Source: Pseudomonadota bacterium (GTDB lineage Bacteria; Pseudomonadota; Gammaproteobacteria; Burkholderiales; Burkholderiaceae_E). From it: a stretch of 64,000 nt of DNA. Location: the NCBI GenBank assembly GCA_029779435.1, contig JAKPAM010000069.1, positions 1 through 64,000 on the forward strand, given 5' to 3'. The notes beneath the pieces are model-generated. The model ran no database searches. It had not been told where the DNA came from and saw nothing but the letters and a program-made list of their open reading frames with translations. Below, piece by piece: positions 1 through 9,847 of the stretch (positions within the stretch are counted from its first letter, which is position 1; each line of letters starts with the position of its first letter). The position numbers were made by a program, and so were the translations under genes.

Positions 1-2269
1 TGATCGGAGAGCTGTCGGAATACGAGTAGGCGGTCGTGGAGTTGACCTTGACGGTGAGGTTCGATCCGACCTTTCGGAATTCGAACACGGCAGCCGTGGT
101 GGACAGGTTGATGCCGTGATTGAACTGATGCAGGTATACGCCCTGGCGGCGTATCTGAACGGTTGTCGAGGTGATCAAGCACCAATAGCCGGCCGGTGAG
201 CTTTGGTGATTCAGATAGAGATCGATCTGGCCACCGTTGGTCAATCCGCCCGCTGCCACACGAGTCTTGCTGCATTGATCGGCGCCCTGACCGTTCTTGT
301 AGACGTAGATGCGGCCGTTGACGACAGTACCCGTCTTGCAGCGGAGCTGGTTACCCTGGCATTCGAGATCGAAGGAGGTGGTGCCGGCAACATCTTCCCA
401 TTTGCTGTTGACGGCTTGCAGGCTGGTGCCGTTGGCGTGATCCCAGGTGAAGACGCCCTGGCTGTCTGGTCCGAGTGCGCCGCTTGGGCTGCCGGTCACA
501 CTTAGTCCGGCCGATGTTGCGGCAGTTGAGCCGATGCTGTTGATGGCCGTGACCGTGCAGGAGATCGTGGTGCCTGCGTCAGCCGATTGAAGGACGTAAG
601 AGCTATCGATCGCTCCGCTTATCGCACTGCCATTCCGATTCCAGCGATAGGTGAACGTCAGGGGTGCGCCAGTCCAGGTACCAACATTGACGGTAATCAA
701 TGATCCAACGGTTGTCGATCCGGACAACGCGGGTGGATTGATGTTGAATGGCGCCGTCGAGCTTGTGCCACCGCCTATGCCGTACTCCAGACTACCCAGA
801 TCCAACGCTGTGCCTTGAACACTGCGCGTGAATGTCCCGTTCATCGCGGTCCGTGGCTGATTTTGTACCGGATGGTGGGTGCCGATGCTCGATGGCAATC
901 CTGGTGGTACTGCTCCAGCTTGGTCGATGGCGGGGGAAGTGCTAGCCAGACTAACGTCTCTGGCGGCCGGGTTGATGAACTGCGGTTCCGTAGAAATGAT
1001 CGTGCCCAAACGATTGACGACAGATCTCCCGGGTTGCGCGGTTTCGACATGATCCGCATTCGAACCTGATATGAGATTCGTGCCTCGCAGGTTCAGGATA
1101 CCCGCGTTGGCGAGGAGGGCTGTTATCTGACTGGTCCCCGCGAAACGGATGATATTGTTCCAAGCATCGCAGACGGTCGAGGTCAGCGAGAGTTGAACGA
1201 ACGTCACTCGCCAAGTCGACGTGTTCTGATAGACGGTGTTGTTCCAGAAGTACAGATGACTCCGATACTGGCTGGTGTTGGAAGGAAGTGTCGGACTCGT
1301 ACTGCCGTCCTCTTCTCCAAGATTGTCACCGCCATAATGAATCGGATTGAAAGCAGTCCCGTCGTTGATGATCACGTTGCCATAGCAGTAGTCGGTTCCA
1401 TAGTCCGGTTGCGTTGCGATTCCGTCAGTGGACTGTTCCTCGCTATGAACGAAATCGATAGCGCGCGCGCTGGCTTCAACAAAGTTATAGCGGAATACTT
1501 CGCCGCTCGACCGAGACTTGTATGATGACCCTTCCGATCCAGGTCGAACCTTACCGATGTAGTTGCCCTCTACAAGAGGGTTGGTCGACTGCATATAGAC
1601 GTTATGTTCGTAGTAGCTTCCCGAAACACCGTTGCCGAAAATGCGACTGTTCCGTAGCGCTATTCGCTCGCACGCTTGGCTAAGGATTTCGTCTTTTGCC
1701 ATCGTGAATAGACCGAATGCGCAATCGGTCAGGACGCAGTTATCAACCGTTACGTCGGCGCTCGGTGCTAAGTAGATTGCTGCCGCGCCTGAGTACGATG
1801 CCGACGACCCGGTCAACGTGGTATAGGAAGTTCCGTTCGACGCGCCCCGTACTTCGAGATTTCGGATATCGATGTATTTCGGCTTGTAAGTGAAATAGGA
1901 GTCGTTCACACCGCGCTTGACCACGATCACCCCCAGGCTCTCGCCGTAGGCGGGCGTATCCGAGAAGACGTCGTTGGCGTTACCGGGATTACATCCTGCT
2001 GCGGTGCGTGTTTGGCCGCCAATGATGGGACGATTACCGTTGCTGTCGGTGACGCCATTGATGATGACGTGATTTCCGCTCGTACCTTGCGCGCGAATGC
2101 CGAATTTTTGGTAAGGCGCTGCCCGATGGTGGATGTTGATGACATCGCCGGCAGTGAGCGTCGCCCAAGGAACTGTATCGGTTTCCGTATGCGGCCATCC
2201 GGGGCCGACGTCAAAGGTGCGTGTTCCGGTCAGGCGGGTGGTGACGGGATTCGAGGTGACGTCGGGCAA
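1..2269 (-). CDS. Right-handed parallel beta-helix repeat protein with Ig-like domain (partial; C-terminus beyond window edge)
   Basis: Continuous minus-strand frame from TTG at 2269 (preceded by GGAG, 7-nt spacing) to window edge, absent from ORF track because it has no stop in the window. Translation LPDVTSNPVTTRLTGTRTFDVGPGWPHTETDTVPWATL...YIDIRNLEVRGAS...VTVDNCVLTDCAFGLF...IALRNSRIFGNGVS...; Ig-like GTWTGAPLTFTYRWNRNGSAISGAIDSSYVLQSADAGTTISCTVTAINSIGS. Confidence 0.75.
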   Translation of the reverse strand, partial: MPDVTSNPVTTRLTGTRTFDVGPGWPHTETDTVPWATLTAGDVINIHHRAAPYQKFGIRAQGTSGNHVIINGVTDSNGNRPIIGGQTRTAAGCNPGNANDVFSDTPAYGESLGVIVVKRGVNDSYFTYKPKYIDIRNLEVRGASNGTSYTTLTGSSASYSGAAAIYLAPSADVTVDNCVLTDCAFGLFTMAKDEILSQACERIALRNSRIFGNGVSGSYYEHNVYMQSTNPLVEGNYIGKVRPGSEGSSYKSRSSGEVFRYNFVEASARAIDFVHSEEQSTDGIATQPDYGTDYCYGNVIINDGTAFNPIHYGGDNLGEEDGSTSPTLPSNTSQYRSHLYFWNNTVYQNTSTWRVTFVQLSLTSTVCDAWNNIIRFAGTSQITALLANAGILNLRGTNLISGSNADHVETAQPGRSVVNRLGTIISTEPQFINPAARDVSLASTSPAIDQAGAVPPGLPSSIGTHHPVQNQPRTAMNGTFTRSVQGTALDLGSLEYGIGGGTSSTAPFNINPPALSGSTTVGSLITVNVGTWTGAPLTFTYRWNRNGSAISGAIDSSYVLQSADAGTTISCTVTAINSIGSTAATSAGLSVTGSPSGALGPDSQGVFTWDHANGTSLQAVNSKWEDVAGTTSFDLECQGNQLRCKTGTVVNGRIYVYKNGQGADQCSKTRVAAGGLTNGGQIDLYLNHQSSPAGYWCLITSTTVQIRRQGVYLHQFNHGINLSTTAAVFEFRKVGSNLTVKVNSTTAYSYSDSSPI

Positions 2270-2378
2270 GGTATGTCTCCGCGTGCTTGTTGGATGGCTT
2301 ATCGCTTCATCGATCGGCCGATCGAATGTTGTCGAGAAGTTTGACGCTCACTCCTTTTATTGTCAATAAATCAAATCC

Positions 2379-2398
2379 AATCACTCAAATGAGTGATT
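2379..2398. promoter_or_regulatory. Perfect 9-bp inverted repeat AATCACTCA-AA-TGAGTGATT in AT-rich intergenic region (candidate operator)
   Basis: Direct reading; lies between the beta-helix gene start (2269) and the GT2 gene end (2575). Confidence 0.45.
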
Positions 2399-2574
2399 AT
2401 TTGTTTCTTTTTGTTAGACAAATCGGCTAGAGGATTGAGGCGCGGTAGTACGTCGTCCAAGAGGCTGAGCGGGCGACGAGTGTCGAGCGAGTCGACGGCC
2501 GTACGCGCCACGCGAAGCGCGTCACGGATCGTCGGACGGAAGGTTTCGTCGCGACGGTGTCGCCGCGATCCGGA

Positions 2575-3624
2575 TCAGTTCATTTGCACGACGGTCGATG
2601 GATCACGAACGCCTTTCGATTGAGTGGGTGCGAATCCGATCGCACTGCGATTTACGTCCGCGATCGAAGGCGCTGCGATCGCCAGGTAGGCCAGACGCTT
2701 GAACTCGCGGCGAGAGTGCGTGACCGTGTCCAGAATGAGTCCGCAGGTCAATGACAGGAACCCCAGCAACATGATCGAGGCCGCCAGGATCGCGCTGGGG
2801 AATCTGGGTACCAGGCCCGTCTCGAAGTAATCGATGAACACCGGCGTTGCGATGCCCAGCGACAGCGCCGCGAGGATCAGCCCCAGCAGCGCGAAGAACC
2901 GAAGCGGCCGTTCCTCTTTTACCAGCAGCCCGATCGTACGCAGGATGCGTACGCCATCCCGGATAGTGTGCAGCTTCGACGCCGAGCCTTCCGGGCGGTC
3001 CTTGTACTGGGTAGCCACCTCCGCCGTTTTCATGCGCAATTCCAGCGCGTGCACGGTCAGTTCGGTCTCGATCTCGAAGCCCGACGACAACGCCGGAAAC
3101 GACTTGACGAAGCGTCGCGAGAACACCCGGAATCCGGAGAGCATGTCGACGAACTGCCGCCCGAAGATCGACATGACCAGACCGGTTAGCAAGCGGTTGC
3201 CGAGCCGGTGCCCGGGCCGGTAGGCCTCCTTGATGTCGGAGACACGCGCGCCGTTGACCATGTCCAGTTGCGATGCCATCAACATGTCGACCATCAACGG
3301 CGCGGCCGACGCGTCATACGTGGCATCGCCATCGACCAGCACATAGACGTCGGCATCGATGTCGCTGAACATCCGCCGCATGACGTTTCCCTTACCCGGA
3401 AACGGCTCGAAGCGCACGACCGCGCCCGCGGCGGAGGCGACCTCGGCGGTACCGTCCGTCGAATTGTTGTCGTACACGTAGACCGTGGCGCCGGGCAGGT
3501 ACCGGCGGAAATCGCCGACCACCGACGCGATCGTTACCGCTTCGTTGTGGCACGGCACCAGTACGGCGATCGAGGGAGGCTGTGCGGGCGTGGGCATGGG
3601 GAGGTTCCGATCAGCGATCATCAC
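2575..3624 (-). CDS. Glycosyltransferase family 2 (polyprenyl-phosphate glycosyltransferase, GtrB-like)
   Basis: IAVLVPCHNEAVTIASVVGDF...VYVYDNNSTDGTAEVA...VLVDGDATYD plus C-terminal TM helices; start may be the internal ATG near 3597. Confidence 0.88.
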   Translation of the reverse strand: MMIADRNLPMPTPAQPPSIAVLVPCHNEAVTIASVVGDFRRYLPGATVYVYDNNSTDGTAEVASAAGAVVRFEPFPGKGNVMRRMFSDIDADVYVLVDGDATYDASAAPLMVDMLMASQLDMVNGARVSDIKEAYRPGHRLGNRLLTGLVMSIFGRQFVDMLSGFRVFSRRFVKSFPALSSGFEIETELTVHALELRMKTAEVATQYKDRPEGSASKLHTIRDGVRILRTIGLLVKEERPLRFFALLGLILAALSLGIATPVFIDYFETGLVPRFPSAILAASIMLLGFLSLTCGLILDTVTHSRREFKRLAYLAIAAPSIADVNRSAIGFAPTQSKGVRDPSTVVQMN

Positions 3625-3994
3625 GATAGACCCAGAAATTGGCGGCTGCGAAGTTGACGGTAAGCCCGGCCAGTGAACCGATGCCGACCGCCAGGGCAGG
3701 CGTCAGCCAGCTTTTCGACAACAGCATCATCGCGACGCTGTAAGCGATGAAGTTGACGATCGCTCCGCCCGACATCGCGACCAGGTAGCGACCGAACTCG
3801 GTCAGCGCGGATTGATCGCGGGGCTCGAACGTGTAACGGCGATTGATCCGCCAGGTCGTCAAGACCGCGAACAGGAACGAGACCAGCCGTCCGGCAAAAT
3901 GATTGACGGACAGCGCCAGCATGGCGTAAAGCACCGCCGCATCGATGATGAAGCCGATGACGCCGACGACGATGAAGCGTGAGAGGCGTTGCAT
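3611..3994 (-). CDS. GtrA family membrane protein
   Basis: 127 aa, four TM segments, FIVVGVIGFIIDAAVLYAML...RRYTFEPR pattern typical of GtrA; overlaps start of GT2 gene. Confidence 0.85.
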   Translation of the reverse strand: MQRLSRFIVVGVIGFIIDAAVLYAMLALSVNHFAGRLVSFLFAVLTTWRINRRYTFEPRDQSALTEFGRYLVAMSGGAIVNFIAYSVAMMLLSKSWLTPALAVGIGSLAGLTVNFAAANFWVYRDDR

Positions 3995-3997
3995 CGG

Positions 3998-5449
3998 TCA
4001 GAACAGCAGTGCCGGGTCGTCGGACAAACGCGCGATGATGGCAACCACCGCGCACCCGACGATCGATGCGATCCAGAGCCGGAGCGATCGGTCGCCGTGT
4101 ACCAGGAGTGTTCGCAGTTGCGGTGCCAGCATGATCGAAGCGATCGCCGCGGCCGTGATCGGCCACATGTGGTAACGCATGTCGGTCGCCACGCCAACGC
4201 CCAGAAACGCCAAGGCATAAAGGCCCGCCGAGACCAGAAGGGACTGCTCGGCCCCGCCGAACGTCGAGTGCAGGCGCCCCTGCGCGAACAGCGTCAACAG
4301 CGCGGCTACGATCATCAACCAGAGGATCGGCAGCGTCGGCAACCGCTTCAGCGTGTCCTTGATGATCCACGTCATCGACGGGGCCTGGGCCTCCGGCGAT
4401 TGACGGCGCAGGTCATCGGGATCCGCGAAGCGGTACGGATCGGCGGGGACGATGAAGTACAGCATCGAATTGAAGTACTTCAACCGGTGCGTCAGATAAG
4501 CGAGCGGGTGATCGATCATGCTGTCGATCCACGCGTGGGTGACGAGTCCCGGGCTGGCGGCTTCGGCCTGCTTCACGTCCTCCCAGACCGGGCTGCATGT
4601 TCCCCACGATGCATAGCGATCCCAGTAATAGGCCGTGTGGCAGCCGCGTAAATAGGCCGGGTCGCGTGGTGTCAACCGGTTGGCGATCCCGTAGTCGTCG
4701 GACTGGCGTGCCGTGCCCATGATGTCGAAGAGCTGCAGCGACCGTTGGACGCCCGAAGGAGAGGGCGAGAACAGGACGCGATTGATACCCATCGATACGG
4801 GGATCGCGACGAGCGCGAGCACGACGGATGCGATGGCCAGCCGGAACAGCGACAACCTGGGCCGGAAAAGAAAGAGCAGGATCGCGCCATAAGCGAAGGC
4901 TGCGTTGGCACGCACGAGGGTTGCGTAGAGCAGGAAGACCAGCGCGAGCCCGATACACCAGCGCGCCCGCCGCGGCTGGCCATAGCGCCCCCAGTATCCC
5001 AGGCCGAACGCCATCAGCATGGCCGCCGTCAACTGCGAGTCGGACCAAGGCGTGTCCATGAAGCGCAGCATGTGGGGAGACAAGCCGCATAGCAGGACCG
5101 CCCAGGCTGATCGTGGGCGACCGCGTCTGGCCAGGGTCGAGGCGATCAGCCCCAGCCCGATCCATGTGCCGACCGTCTGCGCCAGCACGGGCGGCAGCAC
5201 CCCTTGCGAACCCGGTGGAACTACGTTGAGAAGCGCCGCCCACAGCGCGGCCATGATCGGGGGATGCCAGTCGTCATAGTGGCTGGCGCCGATCTGCTCC
5301 AACTGAGTCAGTGCATCGGCATTGATGCGTCCGGGATACTGGATCGCGAGGCACACCAGTAACAGGACCAATGCCACGAATGCCGGCCATCGGGCGGAAG
5401 CGGCGACGGACGCCGGCGAGTTCGAGAGATTCAAGGACCGGCGAGCCAT
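3998..5449 (-). CDS. Multi-pass membrane protein, putative GT-C-like glycosyltransferase/GtrC role
   Basis: 483 aa with many TM helices, adjacent to GtrA/GtrB-like genes. Confidence 0.6.
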   Translation of the reverse strand: MARRSLNLSNSPASVAASARWPAFVALVLLLVCLAIQYPGRINADALTQLEQIGASHYDDWHPPIMAALWAALLNVVPPGSQGVLPPVLAQTVGTWIGLGLIASTLARRGRPRSAWAVLLCGLSPHMLRFMDTPWSDSQLTAAMLMAFGLGYWGRYGQPRRARWCIGLALVFLLYATLVRANAAFAYGAILLFLFRPRLSLFRLAIASVVLALVAIPVSMGINRVLFSPSPSGVQRSLQLFDIMGTARQSDDYGIANRLTPRDPAYLRGCHTAYYWDRYASWGTCSPVWEDVKQAEAASPGLVTHAWIDSMIDHPLAYLTHRLKYFNSMLYFIVPADPYRFADPDDLRRQSPEAQAPSMTWIIKDTLKRLPTLPILWLMIVAALLTLFAQGRLHSTFGGAEQSLLVSAGLYALAFLGVGVATDMRYHMWPITAAAIASIMLAPQLRTLLVHGDRSLRLWIASIVGCAVVAIIARLSDDPALLF

Positions 5450-6154
5450 GAGGGAGGTTCCGGGGAGACCGGATTATTGTGATTGTCGATCACTAAAACA
5501 ATGCTCTGCTACACACCGTGACAATGTTCGGGTGGCACGGCCCATTTGGGGTAGGGATTCCAGTGCGATGCCCATTTTTCGGGATGAGTCGGCACCATGG
5601 TTTATCCAACTCGCCATCGCTTCTCTGCGAGATAAGTGGACGGGCGATGTCACGAGGTAGCGACTATTGTCGAGCGGCGGAGATTCGAATCCATCCGGAG
5701 ATGTTCGTGGGGTCGTGCATGGTGGCGATGGAATAGTTGGACGGTAACCCGGTAGGTGCGACGACGGTCTTTGCTAATGGGTCGATCTCGCGTGAGGCTA
5801 TTGGATCGGGCGAGTCTCTATTCGGACCGCCATTAAGAGGATTAGAAACGCCGCTGCTTTTCGCTTTGGCCGAGTTCCCTGTCGTGTCGTCGGCTGCAGT
5901 GTCCGGTTGCGATGGCGCATGTGGCCTTCGACGAAAGTGGAACCGCCGCGACGCGTCGGGCCGGCGTTGAGCTCGAGACAGTGGTTACGTCCCGGCACGT
6001 CGTTGTCTGGCGAGTGGACGTTTCGAGGCTCGGGGTTCGATGGTTTGTCGCATCGCCGTGGCCTCGTCGGCAATGGCCGAGTGTCGGTGCGATGCTTGTT
6101 AGAAAATGTGAAAAGTAAAACTTTCTTGCCAACAAAGATGTAAAGAATTCCGTG

Positions 6155-6172
6155 ATTTAGCGATCGTTAACC
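6155..6172 (+). promoter_or_regulatory. Shared 18-bp motif ATTTAGCGATCGTTAACC (copy 1)
   Basis: Identical to 9848-9865; contains near-palindrome TTAGCGATCGTTAA; upstream of acyltransferase gene. Confidence 0.5.
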
Positions 6173-6205
6173 GAAGTTGTCTGGTGAATCGGTGCATGGG
6201 CGAAA

Positions 6206-7399
6206 GTGGCCGGTAGGATCGGGTTGGATATGAGCGACTCCCGCATCGAAGAATCACGATCCATGGCTTCTCCCTCAGAAAAAATCTCCGGCTCGGCGGC
6301 GCGATCCCGCCGTCTTCCTTTCATCGATGGTTTGCGTGGCCTGGCGGCGCTGGCGATCGTGCTGTACCACACGGTCGAAGGACATCACGTCGAGACGCTG
6401 CGGGCGGCGTTGCCTGATTGGGTCTTCGCGCCGTTGCAGCAGGGCGCGCTGCGCGTCGCGGTGTTCTTCGTCATCGCCGGATTCGTGCTGGCCAAGTCGT
6501 TGGACGGCAAGCCGCGCGACGGGCAGGCCGGCTTGATGCTGACGCTTCGCCGCCTGGTGCGGCTCGGCCTGCCTTATTGGGTCGCCATCGCGGTGGTGAT
6601 CGCGTTCGCCGTATTGGCGTCAGCGGTCGTCAAGGGGCGCACGCCGGAGCATTACACGGCCGCGCAGATCGTCGCGCACATGTTCTTTCTGCAGGATCTG
6701 CTTCATTTCAAGCCGGTGAACCCCGCGTTCTGGACGCTCGGCATCGAGATGCAGTTGTTCTTCGTCTACCTGCTGTTCCATTTGCTCGGCGGTCCGCGTG
6801 CCCTCGTGATCCTCGCCGCTGTCCTCAGCTTGTGGTGGCCGTTGGCGGGGGATGCCGCGCCGCCGGTGAATGGCTGGTTCTTTCCGTACTGGCACGGTTT
6901 CCTGCTGGGCGCGGGGGCGTATCAGGCGCTGCGAGGCAGGTTGCCTTGGCCGCTCTTTCTCGTTTATACGGCGCTGGTGTTCGTCGGTGGTTATGTCCAC
7001 GACAGCGGCTTCTCGGTCGTATGCGTCGTTACCGCGATGGCGTTGGCCGTGGGCGGATTGACCGGAGGTCTGCGGACCTGGCTCGATTGGCGCTGGCTGC
7101 AATGGATCGGTCGGGTCTCGTTCTCGCTATACCTGATCCACAACCCGATCACCGGCGCGGTGTTTCGGGTGGGGCAGCCGATCGCAGCCGGATCCGCATC
7201 GGGTCAGGCGATCGTCTGGGTCATGGCGATCGCGGCCTGCCTCGTCGCTTCGGAGATCATGTGGCGCGTGGTCGAGAAACCCACGATGCGGCTCGCCCAG
7301 CGGATCAAGCCGGCGCAACGGCTTGCCGCTCCGAAGCGACCGGAGCGGCGGCGCGTCGGGGATCTCGGGGCGGCAACGACGGTGATACGGCCGGCTTGA
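6206..7399 (+). CDS. Acyltransferase family 3 (OafA/YrhL-like)
   Basis: RRLPFIDGLRGLAALAIVLYHTVEGHH...VFFVIAGFVLAKSL; multi-TM. Start could be the ATG near 6263. Confidence 0.88.
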   Translation: MAGRIGLDMSDSRIEESRSMASPSEKISGSAARSRRLPFIDGLRGLAALAIVLYHTVEGHHVETLRAALPDWVFAPLQQGALRVAVFFVIAGFVLAKSLDGKPRDGQAGLMLTLRRLVRLGLPYWVAIAVVIAFAVLASAVVKGRTPEHYTAAQIVAHMFFLQDLLHFKPVNPAFWTLGIEMQLFFVYLLFHLLGGPRALVILAAVLSLWWPLAGDAAPPVNGWFFPYWHGFLLGAGAYQALRGRLPWPLFLVYTALVFVGGYVHDSGFSVVCVVTAMALAVGGLTGGLRTWLDWRWLQWIGRVSFSLYLIHNPITGAVFRVGQPIAAGSASGQAIVWVMAIAACLVASEIMWRVVEKPTMRLAQRIKPAQRLAAPKRPERRRVGDLGAATTVIRPA

Positions 7400-7427
7400 C
7401 CGGAGCGAGTCGCGCGCGCCATTCATC

Positions 7428-7455
7428 ATCGGGCGAGCATCGGGCTCGCCCCGAT
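7428..7455. terminator. Hairpin between convergent genes (ATCGGGCGAGC / GCTCGCCCCGAT)
   Basis: 11-bp stem with one bulge between convergent acyltransferase and SDR genes. Confidence 0.4.
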
Positions 7456-7458
7456 CGT

Positions 7459-8214
7459 TCAGGGGCGACTTTTCCTGGCCAGCAGGCGCGATAAGGGCAT
7501 CCACAGGCGGGGCGTGGCCAACGCCAGCACCTTGGCGACCTTGTCGGGGCGGATCACGCCGGTCTTCCCTTGTTCGATTGCCTTCAGGAGTATTCCCGCA
7601 GCCTGCGCGGCGCTCATGGCCTGGCCGGCGCGCACGTGAGACGTCGCGCCCCCTTTGGATTGGAAGTTCGTGCTGATCGAGCCGGGACAGAAATCGAGGA
7701 TCTTCACGTCTCTCGAGGAGCCCTCGATTCGGGCGAGCTGCGTCACGGCGATCATCGCGGCCTTGCAGGCGGAATAGAGCCCATTGAACGGCATCGGCAC
7801 CTGGCCGGTGATCGAGCTGACGTTGACGACCATCGCATTCGATGGCGCCATTCTCAGAAACCGATTCATCAGCACCAATGGCGTGACGAAATTGAGCTGA
7901 GACAGCTGCTGTATCTGCTCGCTCGTCAAGCTCTCGAAGCTTCCGAACGTCGAGGCGCCGGCATTGTTCACCAGCACGTCATAGCAACACAGTTCCTGGT
8001 CGGAAATGAACGCCTGGGATGCCTGCGAGAGATCCGCTTGATAGAGCGCCGCCCCGGCCAAGCCGCCGCTGAGGGCTTTGTCCCGGCTGCGCACGACGAT
8101 GCCCACGGTCCAGCCCTTGGCCAGCATCTGTCGTGCGAGTTCCAATCCCAGGCCGTCACTGGCGCCGGTGATCAGCGCGCTATTGCGGACGCTAAGGTTT
8201 CGCGTGGACGGCAT
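7459..8214 (-). CDS. SDR family NAD(P)-dependent oxidoreductase
   Basis: ALITGASDGLGLELARQM (TGxxxGxG), NNAG, YSACK catalytic motif. Confidence 0.9.
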   Translation of the reverse strand: MPSTRNLSVRNSALITGASDGLGLELARQMLAKGWTVGIVVRSRDKALSGGLAGAALYQADLSQASQAFISDQELCCYDVLVNNAGASTFGSFESLTSEQIQQLSQLNFVTPLVLMNRFLRMAPSNAMVVNVSSITGQVPMPFNGLYSACKAAMIAVTQLARIEGSSRDVKILDFCPGSISTNFQSKGGATSHVRAGQAMSAAQAAGILLKAIEQGKTGVIRPDKVAKVLALATPRLWMPLSRLLARKSRP

Positions 8215-9757
8215 GGACGATCCTGTCGGCGTGGGCCATCAATGACAGCGCGTACGTGGTGGCGGGAATGGACGTGAAGGAGGCGGCATCCACTAGATGA
8301 ACGTTAGTCGTCCCCATCGGCTGCCCCTTGGCGTCGGAGTAGAAGCCGGTCGCCTCGGGCTTCATCGGAAAGCTGGAGCCGATGTGAAAACTACGCCCCG
8401 GCGCCACCATCTTCAACGCGGGGATGAGCGCGATGGCATGCCATTTCAGGATCCTTTGGATGTTCAAGGCGGCCCAGAACGCGGTTTTCCTGGATTTCTT
8501 GTTCGGGATCCCTTCGATGCGGATCTGGTCGTCGGCTGCGGTCAAGGACAGGCCTGGAGACAGATCCGAATGCAGGAAGCCCTGGAACAGGACGAACCTG
8601 CCGGCAAAGAAATCGAGCAGGGGCTTCAGACGTCCCAACGGTCCCAATTGATTCTTCAGCGTCGCGCCGAAGATGCGGTTGTGCGGATAGACCTGGAAAT
8701 GCACCCAGCGGCCCTCGGATGCGGGCCCCTTCATTTCGACGAAGTGCTCGGCCAGCGTGAATCGATCGGCGCGAGGGATGCGTGCCTTTCTTCTCAAGAG
8801 CGCCGGAAAAAAGAAATACTGCGCATCCTTCAGAGGGATGCGCTGGTTGGTCAGGCCCAGCGATCTGGCCGTGATCGCCGTCGAATTCACGGCCCCCGCG
8901 GCCAGGAACAGACGGTTCGCGCGAAACGCGATCGGCTCGCCCGTTTCGGCATCCTTCGCTTCGACGATGACGGCGTCACCGTCCTTCCTGAACGAGCGCA
9001 CGAGGACGTTCGGGCGATAGTTGCCGCCCTGCGGGTCGAGATGATGCCAGTATGCGCGGGGATTGAAGATGGAGCCGTAGACGCAGCCGTCCAGGCAGTA
9101 CCCGCAGAGCCGGCATTGCTGGTTTTCGGAAAAGGCGTTCACCGCGAGCCGTGCGCGCCCGACCAGGATCTCGATGGATCGCTTCTTCCTGGCTGACAGG
9201 ATGGTCTTGAGTTGCTTGCCGATCGGGCTCAGCGGCAGGATGCCGACCTTCTTGGCCCATAGCGGAAAGCTCCTCTGCAGGGAGTCCGGGCCGCCGCAGA
9301 GCGGCACGTATCGCAGGACGCGCTTGTAAGCGTCCTGCATCTTGCCGACGTCGATCGGCCAGTCGGCGAGTTCGGTGCTCGAGAACGGCAGCGCGGCCGC
9401 CCCCCATACGTTGCCGAACCCGCCCCTGGCGAAGGACACGTCGACGATGCAGTTCGAGCAAACGATCCGTTCGCCCTCCGGTACGTCGTAGACGAAGCCG
9501 GATCCGAACGCATGGCGCTTGTCCACGCCTTCGGCGGATGTCCTGGGTAGCGGAAACAGCTCATCGCGGACACTGGGTGGCCACTCGGAGGGATCGATCC
9601 GGCTCAGTTCGCTGATCTCGTCCTGCAGTGGACGGCTCGGTTCGTTTCCCACATCCAGTACCAGGTAAGGCTGGCCGAGGTTCTTCAGCGCGAAAGCGGC
9701 GGCGAAAGCGGAAGGCCCCGAACCGACGACGATATTTTCAAAGACTTGTTCTGACAT
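8192..9757 (-). CDS. GMC-type FAD-dependent oxidoreductase with Cys-rich CxxCGYCxxxC segment
   Basis: NIVVGSGPSAFAAAFAL FAD motif; CRLCGYCLDGCVYGSIF; C-terminal GMC-like region. Overlaps SDR start by about 23 bp. Confidence 0.82.
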   Translation of the reverse strand: MSEQVFENIVVGSGPSAFAAAFALKNLGQPYLVLDVGNEPSRPLQDEISELSRIDPSEWPPSVRDELFPLPRTSAEGVDKRHAFGSGFVYDVPEGERIVCSNCIVDVSFARGGFGNVWGAAALPFSSTELADWPIDVGKMQDAYKRVLRYVPLCGGPDSLQRSFPLWAKKVGILPLSPIGKQLKTILSARKKRSIEILVGRARLAVNAFSENQQCRLCGYCLDGCVYGSIFNPRAYWHHLDPQGGNYRPNVLVRSFRKDGDAVIVEAKDAETGEPIAFRANRLFLAAGAVNSTAITARSLGLTNQRIPLKDAQYFFFPALLRRKARIPRADRFTLAEHFVEMKGPASEGRWVHFQVYPHNRIFGATLKNQLGPLGRLKPLLDFFAGRFVLFQGFLHSDLSPGLSLTAADDQIRIEGIPNKKSRKTAFWAALNIQRILKWHAIALIPALKMVAPGRSFHIGSSFPMKPEATGFYSDAKGQPMGTTNVHLVDAASFTSIPATTYALSLMAHADRIVHAVHAKP

Positions 9758-9847
9758 GCGGCAGGATCATCCGGGCGGCGTCATTCGATCGGCAATGCCG
9801 CGCGACTCAGCGGCGATGGTATGACGGGAGGGGAAGAAATTTCCGGC

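Noticed and set aside
1-5449. Prophage/serotype-conversion prophage
   Set aside because: Tailspike-like beta-helix plus gtr-like genes suggested phage, but no integrase, capsid, portal, terminase or att repeats are visible.
5450-6205. Several short ORFs in the 5.4-6.2 kb intergenic region
   Set aside because: Short, mutually overlapping, no RBS or family similarity; treated as noncoding.
7459-9757. DprE1/DprE2 arabinan-precursor pair
   Set aside because: The FAD protein is GMC-type (N-terminal GSGPSAFAAAFAL Rossmann), not the VAO-type fold of DprE1, so the assignment is unsupported.
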